From positions 1 through 32,303 of the forward strand of contig JAFQGG010000044.1 in the NCBI GenBank assembly GCA_017415505.1: a stretch of DNA of 32,303 bases. The letters run 5' to 3'. The notes under the pieces are model-generated. The model searched no databases. It was not told where the DNA came from and saw only the letters and a list, made by a program, of their open reading frames with translations. The DNA is from Clostridia bacterium (GTDB lineage: Bacteria; Bacillota; Clostridia; Christensenellales; Borkfalkiaceae). Positions 20,665 through 27,890 of this stretch are shown here, piece by piece (position 1 is the first letter of the stretch; each line of letters starts with the position of its first letter). The translations under genes were made by a program, and so were the position numbers.

Positions 20665-22455
20665 ATGGTTAAAACGGTAAAAACGCTACTCAAAAGCGTA
20701 CGGCAATACAAAAAACCGTCGATCGTCACACCGCTGTTTATGACGCTAGAAGCGTTTTGCGAGTGTTTGATTCCCTTCTTCATGGCGAAAATGATCAACG
20801 AAGAAGTATTGAAAAACGCGGGCGCAATGCAAAATATTTTAACGTACGGCGCGATTTTGCTCGCTCTTGCCGTGCTGTCGCTCACGAGCGGGGTGCTTGC
20901 GGGGAAATTCGCGGCGAAAGCGAGTTGCGGGTTTGCGAGCAATCTTCGGCACGACCTTTTTTACAAGGTGCAAAAGTTCTCGTTTGCGAACGTGGATAAA
21001 TTCTCTACCTCGTCGCTCGTAACCCGTCTTACGACGGACGTGACCAACGTACAGCAAGCCTATCAAATGTGTTTGCGTATCGCTATTCGCGTGCCCTTGC
21101 AGTTTATTTTCGCAATCATTATGAGCTTTACGATCAACGCGAGCCTCGCGTGGATATTCCTCGCGATCGCGCCCGTGCTGTTTGCGTTTATCTTTCTTAT
21201 CATTCGCTACGTAATGCCCTTCTTCCGCCGTATCTTCAAAAAATACGACGCGCTCAACAATTCCGTACAGGAAAACGTGGGCGGGATTCGCGTGGTGAAA
21301 TCGTTTGTAAGAGAGTCGCACGAAACGGAAAAATTTGAAAGAGCGGCGGGGGAGGTACGCGACGACTTCACGAAAGCGGAAAAACTCATGGCGCTCAACA
21401 ACCCCGTAATGACGCTGTTTATCAACGTGGCGGCGGTGCTCATTTCCTATCTTGGCGCGACGGCGATCATCAATAGCGGTTTCGCAAACGGCGGGGTCGT
21501 GCCCGACGGCGCGTTCGCTACTGCGGATTTATCCGCGCTCATTACCTACGGCATACAAATTTTGTCGTGCTGTATGATGCTTTCCATGGTGTTCGTCATG
21601 ATCACCATGTCGTTCGAATCGGCGCGCCGTATCGGCGAGGTATTGAACGAGGAATCGGATATCGTTTCGCCCGAAAACGCGGTGAAAACGGTGAAAGACG
21701 GCTCGATTCGCTTCGAGGGCGTTAGCTTCAAATACTCCGCCAAAGCGGAGAAAAACGCGCTGGAAAACATTGATTTGGATATCCGCTCGGGCGAAACGGT
21801 GGGGATTCTCGGCGGTACGGGTTCGTCGAAAACCACGCTTATTCAGCTCATTCCCCGTTTGTACGACGCGACGGAAGGCGCGGTGTTCGTGGGCGGTGTG
21901 AACGTCAAGGCATACGACCTTGAAACGTTGCGCCGTGAAGTATCGGTGGTCTTGCAAAAGAACGTGCTCTTTTCGGGCACGATCAAGGAAAATTTGCGTT
22001 GGGGGGACGAGAACGCGACGGACGAGGATATCGAACGGGTGTGCAAGCTCGCGCAGGCGGACGAATTTATCCGCTCCTTCCCCGACGGATACGATACCTA
22101 TATCGAGCAGGGCGGTACGAACGTATCGGGCGGGCAAAAGCAACGGCTTTGTATCGCGCGCGCGTTGTTGCGCAAGCCCAAGGTCTTGATTTTGGACGAC
22201 TCCACGAGCGCGGTGGACACGAAAACGGACGCGCTCATTCGCCACGCGTTCAAGGAAGAAATTCCCGATACGACGAAAATCATTATCGCGCAACGCGTTA
22301 GCTCGGTGGAGCACGCGGATAAGATCGTCGTGCTCGACGGCGGGAAGATCGTCGCGTGCGGAAATCACGCGGAATTGATGCAGTCGAGCGATATCTACCG
22401 CGAAACCTACGAAATGCAAACGAAGGGCAAAGAAGTGCAAGGGGGTGAGGCGTAA
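20665..22455 (+). CDS. ABC exporter half-transporter, degenerate-site subunit
   Basis: A 596-residue type IV ABC exporter subunit (six-helix membrane domain plus ATPase), of the heterodimeric multidrug type (YfiB/YfiC, BmrC/BmrD-like). Walker A is GGTGSSKTT (from 383), the signature VSGGQ (487-491) and Walker B LILDDSTSAVD, where Asp512 replaces the catalytic Glu. That marks the non-hydrolysing site of such heterodimers. The start at 20665 has AAAGGA very close and AAGGAG 15 bases upstream, so the spacing is odd; the frame upstream enters the promoter. The stop overlaps the next ATG by one base. The substrate cannot be predicted. Confidence 0.92.
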   Translation: MVKTVKTLLKSVRQYKKPSIVTPLFMTLEAFCECLIPFFMAKMINEEVLKNAGAMQNILTYGAILLALAVLSLTSGVLAGKFAAKASCGFASNLRHDLFYKVQKFSFANVDKFSTSSLVTRLTTDVTNVQQAYQMCLRIAIRVPLQFIFAIIMSFTINASLAWIFLAIAPVLFAFIFLIIRYVMPFFRRIFKKYDALNNSVQENVGGIRVVKSFVRESHETEKFERAAGEVRDDFTKAEKLMALNNPVMTLFINVAAVLISYLGATAIINSGFANGGVVPDGAFATADLSALITYGIQILSCCMMLSMVFVMITMSFESARRIGEVLNEESDIVSPENAVKTVKDGSIRFEGVSFKYSAKAEKNALENIDLDIRSGETVGILGGTGSSKTTLIQLIPRLYDATEGAVFVGGVNVKAYDLETLRREVSVVLQKNVLFSGTIKENLRWGDENATDEDIERVCKLAQADEFIRSFPDGYDTYIEQGGTNVSGGQKQRLCIARALLRKPKVLILDDSTSAVDTKTDALIRHAFKEEIPDTTKIIIAQRVSSVEHADKIVVLDGGKIVACGNHAELMQSSDIYRETYEMQTKGKEVQGGEA

Positions 22456-24431
22456 TGGCACAGGAAAAAACGATCGAACAAAAGCCCCGCGCTATGAAAC
22501 CCATGCGCGGGCGGGGTATGCCCGTGCCTAAGGGCGCGATTAAAAAAGGCACGTTCGGGCGGTTGCTTAAAATGCTGTTTAAGCATTATAAGTGGCGCAT
22601 GATTATCGTGTTTATTTGTATTATTCTCAACTCGCTCGGCAGTTTGGTGTCGTCGGTGTTCATGCAGTCGCTTATCGACGAGGTTATCACGCCGGGGATT
22701 AAGCTCGGGTTGGGCGAAGTCGCGGGCAAACTCGTGGGCATGGTGATCGGCATGGCTTGCGCGTACGGGATCGTGATCGTCGCGGGATTCTTCTGGCATA
22801 GAATCATGGCGACGGTAACGCAAGGTATGCTCTATCAACTGCGTAAGGAAATGTTTGCGAAAATGCAAACGCTCCCCATTAAATATTTCGATACGCACGC
22901 CCACGGCGAGATCATGAGTACCTACACCAACGATACGGACACCGCCCGCCAACTTATCGGGCAAAGCTTGCCCTCACTCTTTTCGAACGGGCTTACCCTG
23001 CTCGTGTCCGTCGCGCTTATGCTGTATTATAGCTTGTGGCTCACGCTCGTGGTGGTCGTTTGTACCTTTGCCATGACGCTCGTGGTCAAGTTTATCGGCG
23101 GGAACAGCGCGAAGTATATGGTATCGCAACAGCACTCGCTCGCGGCGGAGGAAGGCTTCGTCGAAGAGATGATGAAAGGGCAAAAAGTGGTGAAGGTGTT
23201 CACCCACGAGGAGCGCGCGAAAGAGGATTTCGATAAATATAACGATAAACTCTTCCACGACAGCGAACGCGCGCACGTGTTCGGGAATATCCTCGGACCG
23301 ATCCTTGGGAATATCGGCAATTTCACGTACGTGCTCCTTGCGATCGTGGGCGGATTGCTGTTTATGCTCGGTACGCCCAATATCGGGTTTATCAGTATCA
23401 AAACGGGTATTGAAAGCATTTCCATCGGCGCGATTATCGCGTTTTTGGGTATGTCGAGAAACTTTACGATGGTCGTCAATCAAATGTCCCAGCAAATTTC
23501 CATGATCGCCATGGGTATGGCGGGCGCGAGTCGTGTGTTCACGCTCATGGACGAGGAGTCGGAAAAGGACGAGGGCTACGTCACGCTCGTCAACGCGAAG
23601 TATGAAAACGGCGAATTGAAAGAAACGGACGAAAGAACGGGGCTGTGGGCTTGGAAACATTACCATAAAGCGGACGGCACGACGACCTATACCCAGCTTC
23701 GCGGGGAACTCGTCATGGATATGGTGGACTTTGGGTATACGCCCGAAAAGCAGGTGCTTTCGGATATCACGCTGTACGCCAAGCCCGGACAAAAAATCGC
23801 GTTCGTCGGCGCGACGGGCGCGGGCAAAACGACGATTACCAACCTTATCAACCGTTTCTACGATATCGCCGACGGCAAGATCCGCTACGACGGTATCAAT
23901 ATCAATAAGATACGCAAGAGCGATTTGCGCCGTTCGCTCGGGATCGTTTTGCAAGATACCAATTTGTTTACGGGTACGGTAATGGATAATATCCGCTACG
24001 GCAGACTGGACGCGACGGACGAGGAATGTATCGAGGCGGCGAAGCTCGCCAACGCCGACGACTTTATTTGCCGACTCCCCGACGGGTATAATACCATGCT
24101 CACCAATAACGGCGCGAACCTTTCGCAAGGACAAAGACAACTCCTTTCTATTGCGCGCGCGGCGGTTGCCGACGCGCCCGCAATGATCCTCGACGAGGCA
24201 ACCTCGTCGATCGATACGCGAACGGAAGCGCTCGTCAACGACGGTATGGATAAACTCATGCACGGCAGAACGGTGTTCGTGATCGCGCATAGACTTTCCA
24301 CCGTGCGCAACGCGGACGCGATTATGGTGCTCGACCACGGACGGATTATCGAACGGGGCACGCACGAACAACTCATTGAACAAAAAGGCACTTACTATCA
24401 ACTGTATACGGGCGCGTTCGAATTGGATTAA
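22455..24431 (+). CDS. ABC exporter half-transporter, catalytic subunit
   Basis: A 658-residue partner of the preceding gene, joined by a TAATG overlap. After a basic Pro/Gly/Met-rich N-terminal extension (about 1-30) come six membrane helices and then an ATPase with Walker A GATGAGKTT, signature LSQGQ and Walker B MILDEATSSID, whose Glu581 is the catalytic base. Between the membrane and ATPase domains is an insert of roughly 40 residues (NGELKETDERTGLWAW and onward) that lengthens it beyond the usual size of about 580-600. The pair should export a hydrophobic compound or peptide. A terminator follows at 24440. Confidence 0.93.
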   Translation: MAQEKTIEQKPRAMKPMRGRGMPVPKGAIKKGTFGRLLKMLFKHYKWRMIIVFICIILNSLGSLVSSVFMQSLIDEVITPGIKLGLGEVAGKLVGMVIGMACAYGIVIVAGFFWHRIMATVTQGMLYQLRKEMFAKMQTLPIKYFDTHAHGEIMSTYTNDTDTARQLIGQSLPSLFSNGLTLLVSVALMLYYSLWLTLVVVVCTFAMTLVVKFIGGNSAKYMVSQQHSLAAEEGFVEEMMKGQKVVKVFTHEERAKEDFDKYNDKLFHDSERAHVFGNILGPILGNIGNFTYVLLAIVGGLLFMLGTPNIGFISIKTGIESISIGAIIAFLGMSRNFTMVVNQMSQQISMIAMGMAGASRVFTLMDEESEKDEGYVTLVNAKYENGELKETDERTGLWAWKHYHKADGTTTYTQLRGELVMDMVDFGYTPEKQVLSDITLYAKPGQKIAFVGATGAGKTTITNLINRFYDIADGKIRYDGININKIRKSDLRRSLGIVLQDTNLFTGTVMDNIRYGRLDATDEECIEAAKLANADDFICRLPDGYNTMLTNNGANLSQGQRQLLSIARAAVADAPAMILDEATSSIDTRTEALVNDGMDKLMHGRTVFVIAHRLSTVRNADAIMVLDHGRIIERGTHEQLIEQKGTYYQLYTGAFELD

Positions 24432-24439
24432 TAAAAAAC

Positions 24440-24471
24440 GGGGCGGGTTGCTATCGCAACCCGCCCCCAAT
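24440..24471 (+). terminator. Terminator of the ABC exporter operon (form 1)
   Basis: GGGGCGGGTTGC-TATC-GCAACCCGCCCC. The stem is identical to that at 27777-27804, and the following CCAAT is also shared. Confidence 0.88.
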
Positions 24472-24488
24472 CTTTTCATTGGATACGC

Positions 24489-24518
24489 TTGACAAAAAAA
24501 AGGTAAATATGGTAGAAT
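24489..24518 (+). promoter_or_regulatory. Promoter of the truncated gene start
   Basis: TTGACA (24489-24494), 18 bases, TAGAAT (24513-24518). The AAATATGGTAGAAT segment resembles AAATATGGTAAAAT at the RHS promoter (27843-27856). Confidence 0.75.
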
Positions 24519-24553
24519 AAAAGAAAAAGAAATATTTTTTTGGAGAATCGGTT

Positions 24554-24613
24554 ATGAAAAAAGTGAAAGCGATTATACTCGGCGTAGAAATAATCCTTTT
24601 GGTTTTTCAATAG
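24554..24613 (+). pseudogene. 20-codon gene start, probably the remnant of a deleted secreted protein gene
   Basis: A GGAGA ribosome site and ATG are followed by MKKVKAIILGVEIILLVFQ and a TAG stop. This is a basic-hydrophobic start of the kind that begins a signal peptide. It has its own promoter, but the frame ends after 19 residues and AT-rich cassette DNA follows. The order terminator-promoter-signal peptide mirrors the intact RHS gene at 27891, so it may be all that is left of an earlier RHS or neighbour gene. A functional micro-peptide is possible but less likely. Confidence 0.5.
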
Positions 24614-24651
24614 GGATTTCATAGTTTTATTAAAATGAAATGGTGAGCAAT

Positions 24652-25212
24652 ATGAGGAAAAGAATTATGCTTGGTAAGACCTATTGGTTTTGGATGTTTT
24701 TATTTCTCACTGTAGGTGCAATAATCTTTTTTATATGTTTTCCACTTATTAGTGAAAAGCATATTCCCATTTCAGAAACAATAAAAGGGGTTATGGCTAC
24801 GATTATTGTGGCGATTATTGGCTTTTTATTAGACCAAGGGCTTAATACTTCTATAAGGATTTCAGGGGACAAGATAGTCTTAAATACCGTTTTTGAAAAA
24901 AAGATATATTATAAAAAGGATATAAGTATCTTATATGCAATACACGAGCATAAGGGGCGTGGAGCATACGAATGTCCTTGTTTAGTGATTGGTTGTTGGT
25001 ATGATAATAGGATTTGTTATACAAAAAGAAAATTTGTGTATAATAATCATTTCTTGGTTTTATTGGACTACAAAAAATTAAAAACAATTTTATCGTGGTA
25101 TAATGAAAAAATAGAGTTGCCTTCCAAACAGGAACTTGAATGTTTTCATACGAAAAAAATCAAGCATTTTTATGAAATCATTGAACAGCATAATAATTCT
25201 CAAAAGGACTAA
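24652..25212 (+). CDS. Two-helix membrane protein, candidate immunity protein 1
   Basis: A 186-residue protein, clearly AT-richer than the core genes around it. GGTGAG precedes the ATG at 24652; an ATG at 24640 is possible. Two hydrophobic helices (about 10-32 and 45-62) are followed by a soluble beta-rich domain beginning IRISGDKIVLNTVFEKKIYYKKDI, then a helix with Lys/Glu. The same plan, two helices and then a D-K-I-hydrophobic beta domain with conserved Y-x-x-I, is seen in the next two small genes, and resembles bacterial PH-like membrane proteins. The gene ends three bases before the start of the first orphan RHS tip. It may protect against a toxin whose gene has been lost. Confidence 0.7.
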   Translation: MRKRIMLGKTYWFWMFLFLTVGAIIFFICFPLISEKHIPISETIKGVMATIIVAIIGFLLDQGLNTSIRISGDKIVLNTVFEKKIYYKKDISILYAIHEHKGRGAYECPCLVIGCWYDNRICYTKRKFVYNNHFLVLLDYKKLKTILSWYNEKIELPSKQELECFHTKKIKHFYEIIEQHNNSQKD

Positions 25213-25476
25213 CAAATGAAACTTATTGCAATTTGTATTACGAATAACGCAACGGCTTACGGCGGAGCGCAACCACTCCGCCAAATTGTCCTGTTCGTTT
25301 TTGTTCCGTTCGACAAAAACACGCTTGGGGATATCGTGGCGATATGGGACGGAACGGGACAGGTGGTCGCGGAATACGAGTACGACGCGTGGGGAAATAT
25401 AACGTACCAATACGGAAGCATAGCGAGTGTAAATCCTTTCCGTTACCGTGGCTATTATTACGATACGGAAACGGGG
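25202..25476. repeat. 275-bp direct repeat, cassette junction, copy 1
   Basis: It matches 27506-27780 over 275 bases without gaps and with scattered substitutions. The first part, about 100 bases, is not RHS sequence: it supplies ACTAACAAATGAAACT with a start codon and a hairpin (GGCGGAG, GCGCAACCA, CTCCGCC at 25261-25282). The second part, from about 25310, encodes the RHS core beginning NTLGDIVAI. Confidence 0.88.
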
Positions 25477-26220
25477 TTCTATTACCTGCAAACGCGGTAT
25501 TACGACCCGACGATTTGTAGATTTATCAATGCGGATAATTATGAGCTGGTGGCAACGCTTTCGCAATCTGTTGGCGAATTGAATATGTATGCGTATTGTG
25601 GGAATAACCCTATTATGTATACAGACCCGACTGGGCAAGCATTTATTTCTATTTTGGTAGGTTTGGGAATTGCAGCATTAATTGGAGCGGCTATAGGAGC
25701 AGCCTCTTATACCGTTGGACAGATCGCTGATTATGCTATAACGGGTGACTTTGAATGGTCTTGGGGCGGATTCATAGGATCAACAATTGGTTGCGCATTA
25801 GGCGGAATGATTGCATATGCACTACCATATATTGGAATCGGAAGTGTGGCTGTTGGTGCTTTCTTTAGTGGAGCCGCTACTACGGACGGAACCATGATTG
25901 GTCAAAATATAACTGATAATACAAACTATTCGGTCATAGATATTTTATTAAATTCAGTAATTGTTGGTGGTTTTTCAGCATTGTCTATCGGCGTTATGAG
26001 TAGAATTCGTATTCCAAGACTAAATGCTGGTAGAGGTAGCTGCTTGGCTGTTAGTAATCAAATCTATACAAAATTTAGGAATCAAATGATTAGTAGAATA
26101 ACTATGAAAACTTTTCGTAAAATGATTGCTGTAGAAGCTTATAATGGCATTGCCGGAGCTATCTTTGAAGGTATATATGATTTTTCTGGTATTTCCGACA
26201 AGGTTTTAGGTTGGTTTTAA
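25216..26220 (+). CDS. Orphan RHS C-terminal tip with variable toxin-like end
   Basis: A 334-residue product. After about 35 residues from the junction repeat comes the end of the RHS core: GDIVAIWDG, YEYDAWGNI, PFRYRGYYYDTETG, YYLQTRYYDPTICRFINAD and NPIMYTDPTG. This is the canonical boundary of polymorphic RHS toxins. The variable part (about 140 onward) has Gly/Ala-rich hydrophobic stretches (ILVGLGIAALIGAAIGAASY and others) and a basic end (LNAGRGSC, then IYTKFRNQMISRIT). Toxic activity is not identifiable. AAAGGA precedes the ATG, so it might be made without the secretory part, or it may be a silent reserve cassette for recombination into the intact RHS gene. Two small membrane proteins follow. 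Confidence 0.85.
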   Translation: MKLIAICITNNATAYGGAQPLRQIVLFVFVPFDKNTLGDIVAIWDGTGQVVAEYEYDAWGNITYQYGSIASVNPFRYRGYYYDTETGFYYLQTRYYDPTICRFINADNYELVATLSQSVGELNMYAYCGNNPIMYTDPTGQAFISILVGLGIAALIGAAIGAASYTVGQIADYAITGDFEWSWGGFIGSTIGCALGGMIAYALPYIGIGSVAVGAFFSGAATTDGTMIGQNITDNTNYSVIDILLNSVIVGGFSALSIGVMSRIRIPRLNAGRGSCLAVSNQIYTKFRNQMISRITMKTFRKMIAVEAYNGIAGAIFEGIYDFSGISDKVLGWF

Positions 26221-26236
26221 TTCAAGGAGAAGATAA

Positions 26237-26818
26237 ATGAAAAAAATATTTTTACCATTACATATATGGCATTTGATTATATATTTAATAAGCATATTTA
26301 TTATTGGTATAGGGGTATATATAATAATATTGGGCTTTTATATTTTATTAACTCATAACCAGTACGAATCATTTATTCTTATTGTTGCTGGTTTGGTTGA
26401 TGTTGTTTTATTCTTGTACATTTTAATTTATACTTTGCATAATAGAATCATCTTTAACGACAAAAAAATTATTATTATAGGTCATTGGAATATAAAAAAT
26501 GAAGGATTACAATTTCCAGATGAAATAGAGTATGATGAAATCAAAGATATAGCTATAATTTGTGCAAATGCTAATTCTTTAAAAAAGAAAATTAAAAAAG
26601 CTGGTTATTCGTCATTAAGACCATTTATTTTCTATGAAATAACATTAAAAAATAATGAAACGAAATGGATATATATTGAATGTTTTTCTAGAAAGCAAAG
26701 GAAACAAATGCTTAGTATAATTAATGATAAAGTGGAATTAAATTTATCTTACAATCAATTAAAACGAAAAGATTACTCGATTTATAAAAGTGACAAAAAA
26801 TATAAAGAAAACAATTAA
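26237..26818 (+). CDS. Two-helix membrane protein, candidate immunity protein 2
   Basis: A 193-residue AT-rich gene, 16 bases after the orphan RHS tip, with AAGGAGA before the ATG. Two hydrophobic helices (about 10-35 and 42-67) precede a soluble domain starting RIIFNDKKIIIIGHW, with EYDEIKDIAII and KWIYIECFS, a pattern like a bacterial PH domain. The Lys-rich tail ends in KENN. Its position directly behind a toxin-like end is the usual place of an immunity gene, and its membrane topology suits protection against a membrane-acting or membrane-crossing toxin. Function is inferred from position. Confidence 0.72.
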   Translation: MKKIFLPLHIWHLIIYLISIFIIGIGVYIIILGFYILLTHNQYESFILIVAGLVDVVLFLYILIYTLHNRIIFNDKKIIIIGHWNIKNEGLQFPDEIEYDEIKDIAIICANANSLKKKIKKAGYSSLRPFIFYEITLKNNETKWIYIECFSRKQRKQMLSIINDKVELNLSYNQLKRKDYSIYKSDKKYKENN

Positions 26819-26938
26819 CAAATTGCGTTCACAACAAAACAAAGAAAGATATTATTTAATAACAATCTTGCAATCAGGTCCTTTTGAGGCAATAAATGCG
26901 GCGCAATATTATTTAGTGTAAACTTGGGAGTATAAAAG

Positions 26939-27523
26939 ATGAAAAAGAAATTTTTAATTCAAAAGACAAGTTTTTTATTTACGGTTTATTTGTTGTTATT
27001 CTACATTGTTTTTATGGTGCTTATCTTTTCAATATATAATTCAAATACGATAGAGAATAATATTGCTGTATATTTTTTTATTGCATTTTTGGTGCTTGTT
27101 TTTCCCTGTCTTCTATTCAGTAAAGGTGGTACAATTATTTTTGAGGAAAACTATTTTATAATAAAAAGAACTGCATTAAGTAAGAAACATTTTTTTAGAT
27201 ATGACAGTATAAAAAAAATGCATTTTCAAGAGGGTAACACAGCAATGGGACCTTTGAAAGGTCGGGATGATCCTACAATTATACTCTCTTCTAAGAATAA
27301 TAAAAACGTAAAAGTATATTTGGAAATTCAGTATGAAATTGTTCAGAGATTTATCGAAAAAAAGCCTCCGCACTGTCAAGTAAAAATAGACTTTTTTTCC
27401 TTGCGTATGTATGAAAAATACGGAGAACTTTTGAAAGATTATTTAACGGGTAGACAAAAAGAAGATATTCAACGAATGATTGCCCAAAAAGAGTCAAGAC
27501 GGAAGAAAAGAACTAACAAATGA
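26939..27523 (+). CDS. Two-helix membrane protein, candidate immunity protein 3
   Basis: A 194-residue AT-rich gene with GGGAG eight bases before the ATG and a 120-base gap behind candidate 2. It again has two hydrophobic helices (about 12-32 and 42-60), then a soluble domain (GTIIFEENYFIIKRT, FRYDSIKKMHF, IILSSKNNKNVKVYLEIQ) and a basic tail. Its stop overlaps the ATG of the truncated second RHS tip as ATGA. It could be a second immunity protein of cassette 1 or the partner of a lost toxin. Confidence 0.72.
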   Translation: MKKKFLIQKTSFLFTVYLLLFYIVFMVLIFSIYNSNTIENNIAVYFFIAFLVLVFPCLLFSKGGTIIFEENYFIIKRTALSKKHFFRYDSIKKMHFQEGNTAMGPLKGRDDPTIILSSKNNKNVKVYLEIQYEIVQRFIEKKPPHCQVKIDFFSLRMYEKYGELLKDYLTGRQKEDIQRMIAQKESRRKKRTNK

Positions 27524-27780
27524 AACTTTTTGCGATTTGTATTACGAATAACGCAACGGCATACGGCGGAGCGCAACCACTCCGCCAAGTCGTGCTGTTC
27601 GTTTTTGTTCCGTTCGAGAAAAATACGCTTGGGGATATCGTGGCGATAAGGGATAGCGCGGGAAGTCTAATGGGTAGATACAGCTACGACGCGTGGGGAA
27701 ATATAACGTACCAAAGCGGAAGTATGGCGAGTGTAAATCCTTTCCGATACCGTGGCTATTATTACGATACGGAAACGGGG
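27506..27780. repeat. 275-bp direct repeat, cassette junction, copy 2
   Basis: The partner of 25202-25476. It breaks off at ACGGAAACGGGG, where the sequence switches to the terminator stem GGGGCGGGTTGC that is also found after the ABC operon. Confidence 0.88.
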
Positions 27781-27822
27781 CGGGTTGCTGTGGCAACCCG
27801 CCCCCAATATTTTATATTTTAA
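27520..27822 (+). pseudogene. Truncated orphan RHS tip fused to a terminator
   Basis: The 100-codon frame begins like the first orphan tip (MKLFAICITNNATAYGGAQ) and keeps the RHS core as far as GYYYDTETG. It then reads through a terminator hairpin (RVAVATRPQYFIF) and stops. The conserved YLQTRYYDP and the whole variable end are missing. The breakpoint lies on the shared string ACGGGG, pointing to recombination between the RHS sequence and the terminator. Probably a dead cassette. Confidence 0.8.
27777..27808 (+). terminator. Terminator inside the truncated tip (form 2)
   Basis: GGGGCGGGTTGC-TGTG-GCAACCCGCCCC, with the same 12-bp stem and CCAAT tail as at 24440 but a different loop. It insulates the RHS gene downstream. 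Confidence 0.85.
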
Positions 27823-27827
27823 TATCC

Positions 27828-27856
27828 TTGACTATTATGGGGAAATATGGTAAAAT
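27828..27856 (+). promoter_or_regulatory. Promoter of the intact RHS gene
   Basis: TTGACT (27828-27833), 17 bases, TAAAAT (27851-27856). The leader is about 28 nt with AAGGAGA before the ATG. Confidence 0.8.
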
Positions 27857-27890
27857 GATAATAGAAAAAACATAATAAGGAGATATAGGA

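Noticed and set aside
22974-24479. A 501-codon open frame on the minus strand under the second ABC gene, and other long antisense frames
   Set aside because: The plus-strand gene has full family motifs. Strong codon bias leaves the opposite frame open, and no ribosome site or promoter supports it.
25261-25282. tRNA-like or tRNA-stem-like hairpin in the cassette junction
   Set aside because: It is a single 7-bp stem with a GC-rich loop; no T-arm, D-arm or anticodon arm can be drawn around it.
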